NCBI RefSeq assembly: GCF_000011185.1
Contig: NC_002689.2
Span: 558,001-622,000 of the forward strand
DNA from: Thermoplasma volcanium GSS1
Lineage (GTDB): Archaea > Thermoplasmatota > Thermoplasmata > Thermoplasmatales > Thermoplasmataceae
Direction: 5' to 3'
DNA: 64,000 nt
Positions within the stretch are counted from its first letter, which is position 1. Each line of letters starts with the position of its first letter. Under the pieces are notes generated by a model. It had not been told where the DNA came from. It saw only the letters and a program-made list of their open reading frames with translations, and did not search any database. Both the position numbers and the translations under genes were made by a program. Positions 63,603 to 64,000 of this stretch are shown one piece after another.

Positions 63603-64000
63603 ATGGATAGGCTCCTATTTCCGTTTTCAGCTGTTGTAGGCGAAGATGATCTGAAGGAGGCCCTGTTGATAAATGCGGTAAATCCTAGGATAGGTGGAGT
63701 CCTTATAAGGGGGCCAAAGGGCGTAGCGAAATCCACCATAGCAAGATCCCTTATCGACATTTTGCCAGAGATAGATGTTGTTAAGGATTGCCCGTTCAAA
63801 TGCGACCCGGACGATTATGAAAGCATGTGCGATGAGTGTCGCATAAAATACGAAAAAGGGCAGATCGTTAGGGATAGGCGAAAGATGCCTTTCGTGGACC
63901 TTCCGGTTAGTGCAACAATTGATAGAGTTATAGGCAGTATAGATATTTCCAAGGCTGTAAATGAAGGGATTAAGGCCCTTCAGCCAGGGCTATTGGCTGA
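63603..64000 (+). CDS. Mg-chelatase ChlI/BchI-type AAA+ ATPase (partial)
   Basis: The N-terminal 132 residues of an AAA+ ATPase that runs off the right edge. LLFPFSAVVGEDDLKEALLINAVNP is the ChlI start, and LIRGPKGVAKSTIARSL holds Walker A in the GxxGxxKS form. The insert CPFKCDPDDYESMCDECR is the cysteine-bearing region of the BchI/CobN-chelatase-associated family, followed by VDLPVSATIDRVIGSIDI. GGTGAT six bases before ATG 63603 is a strong ribosome-binding site. It may work with cobaltochelatase or a vWA ChlD partner outside the window. Confidence 0.88.
   Translation, partial: MDRLLFPFSAVVGEDDLKEALLINAVNPRIGGVLIRGPKGVAKSTIARSLIDILPEIDVVKDCPFKCDPDDYESMCDECRIKYEKGQIVRDRRKMPFVDLPVSATIDRVIGSIDISKAVNEGIKALQPGLLA

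Noticed and set aside
1-64000. CRISPR array, rRNA operon or intact insertion sequence
   Set aside because: No regularly spaced repeats, rRNA-like sequence or complete transposase with inverted ends was seen.

Overview
The window looks like a stretch of a Thermoplasmatales chromosome (Euryarchaeota), most like the genus Thermoplasma and probably close to T. volcanium; the species is inferred from gene content and AT-richness, since no search was run. Archaeal hallmarks seen directly are TiaS, aRF1, aEF1-beta, an XPB-Bax1 pair, an archaellum operon, an archaetidylinositol-phosphate synthase-like gene and a UPF0147 protein. Many genes have a TATA-like element 20-30 nt before the start codon and no Shine-Dalgarno (leaderless), while operon-internal genes often carry GGAGG or GGTGAT.

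Layout. 1-3.2 kb: the 5' part of a class V aminotransferase, then the Bax1 nuclease and XPB helicase operon, divergent from a predicted methyltransferase. 4.4-9.5 kb: RibA, indolepyruvate oxidoreductase IorAB, an FKBP isomerase, TrmJ and a DsrE-like protein. 9.6 kb: tRNA-Thr(GGT). 10-14.4 kb: a B12-type radical SAM enzyme, followed by a vWA / PP2C phosphatase / membrane protein kinase triad. 14.4-16.2 kb: CinA-like protein, UMP kinase and tRNA-Pro(CGG). 16.2-18.15 kb: a decayed, AT-rich accessory patch holding a dead DDE transposase. 18.2-22.3 kb: aRF1, a cysteine synthase-family enzyme, glutamyl-tRNA reductase and a phosphoesterase. 22.4-28.6 kb: a lactate-use block with LutA/LutB-like proteins, a JEN-type transporter, and a FAD dehydrogenase plus Fe-S/CCG partner. 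28.8-32.7 kb: a 1144-residue surface protein and a GmhB-like phosphatase. 32.7-39.4 kb: TiaS, cis-prenyltransferase, ribbon-helix-helix proteins, a winged-helix regulator fused to a binding-protein-like domain, PheT and a gamma carbonic anhydrase. 39.9-46.6 kb: the archaellum operon arlB-C-D/E-F-G-H-I-J. 47.4-51.6 kb: a 1202-residue helical-repeat protein and a site-2-type protease. 51.7-64 kb: mostly housekeeping (GT2, aEF1-beta, zinc ribbon, phosphohexomutase, AIP synthase, AK6-like kinase, NCS1 permease, ScpB, PurD, UPF0147), then a regulator with a striking inverted repeat at its promoter, a GT-C-like membrane protein, a methyltransferase and the start of a Mg-chelatase-type AAA+ ATPase.

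The most system-like parts are the vWA/PP2C/kinase triad (an archaeal relative of the bacterial TerY-P or YegL-YegK-YegI triad, with a membrane-anchored kinase), the lactate block with its operator-like palindromes, the XPB-Bax1 repair pair and the archaellum operon with a long structured upstream region. Nothing seen is unambiguously a wholly new system. No rRNA genes, CRISPR arrays or intact insertion sequences were found.
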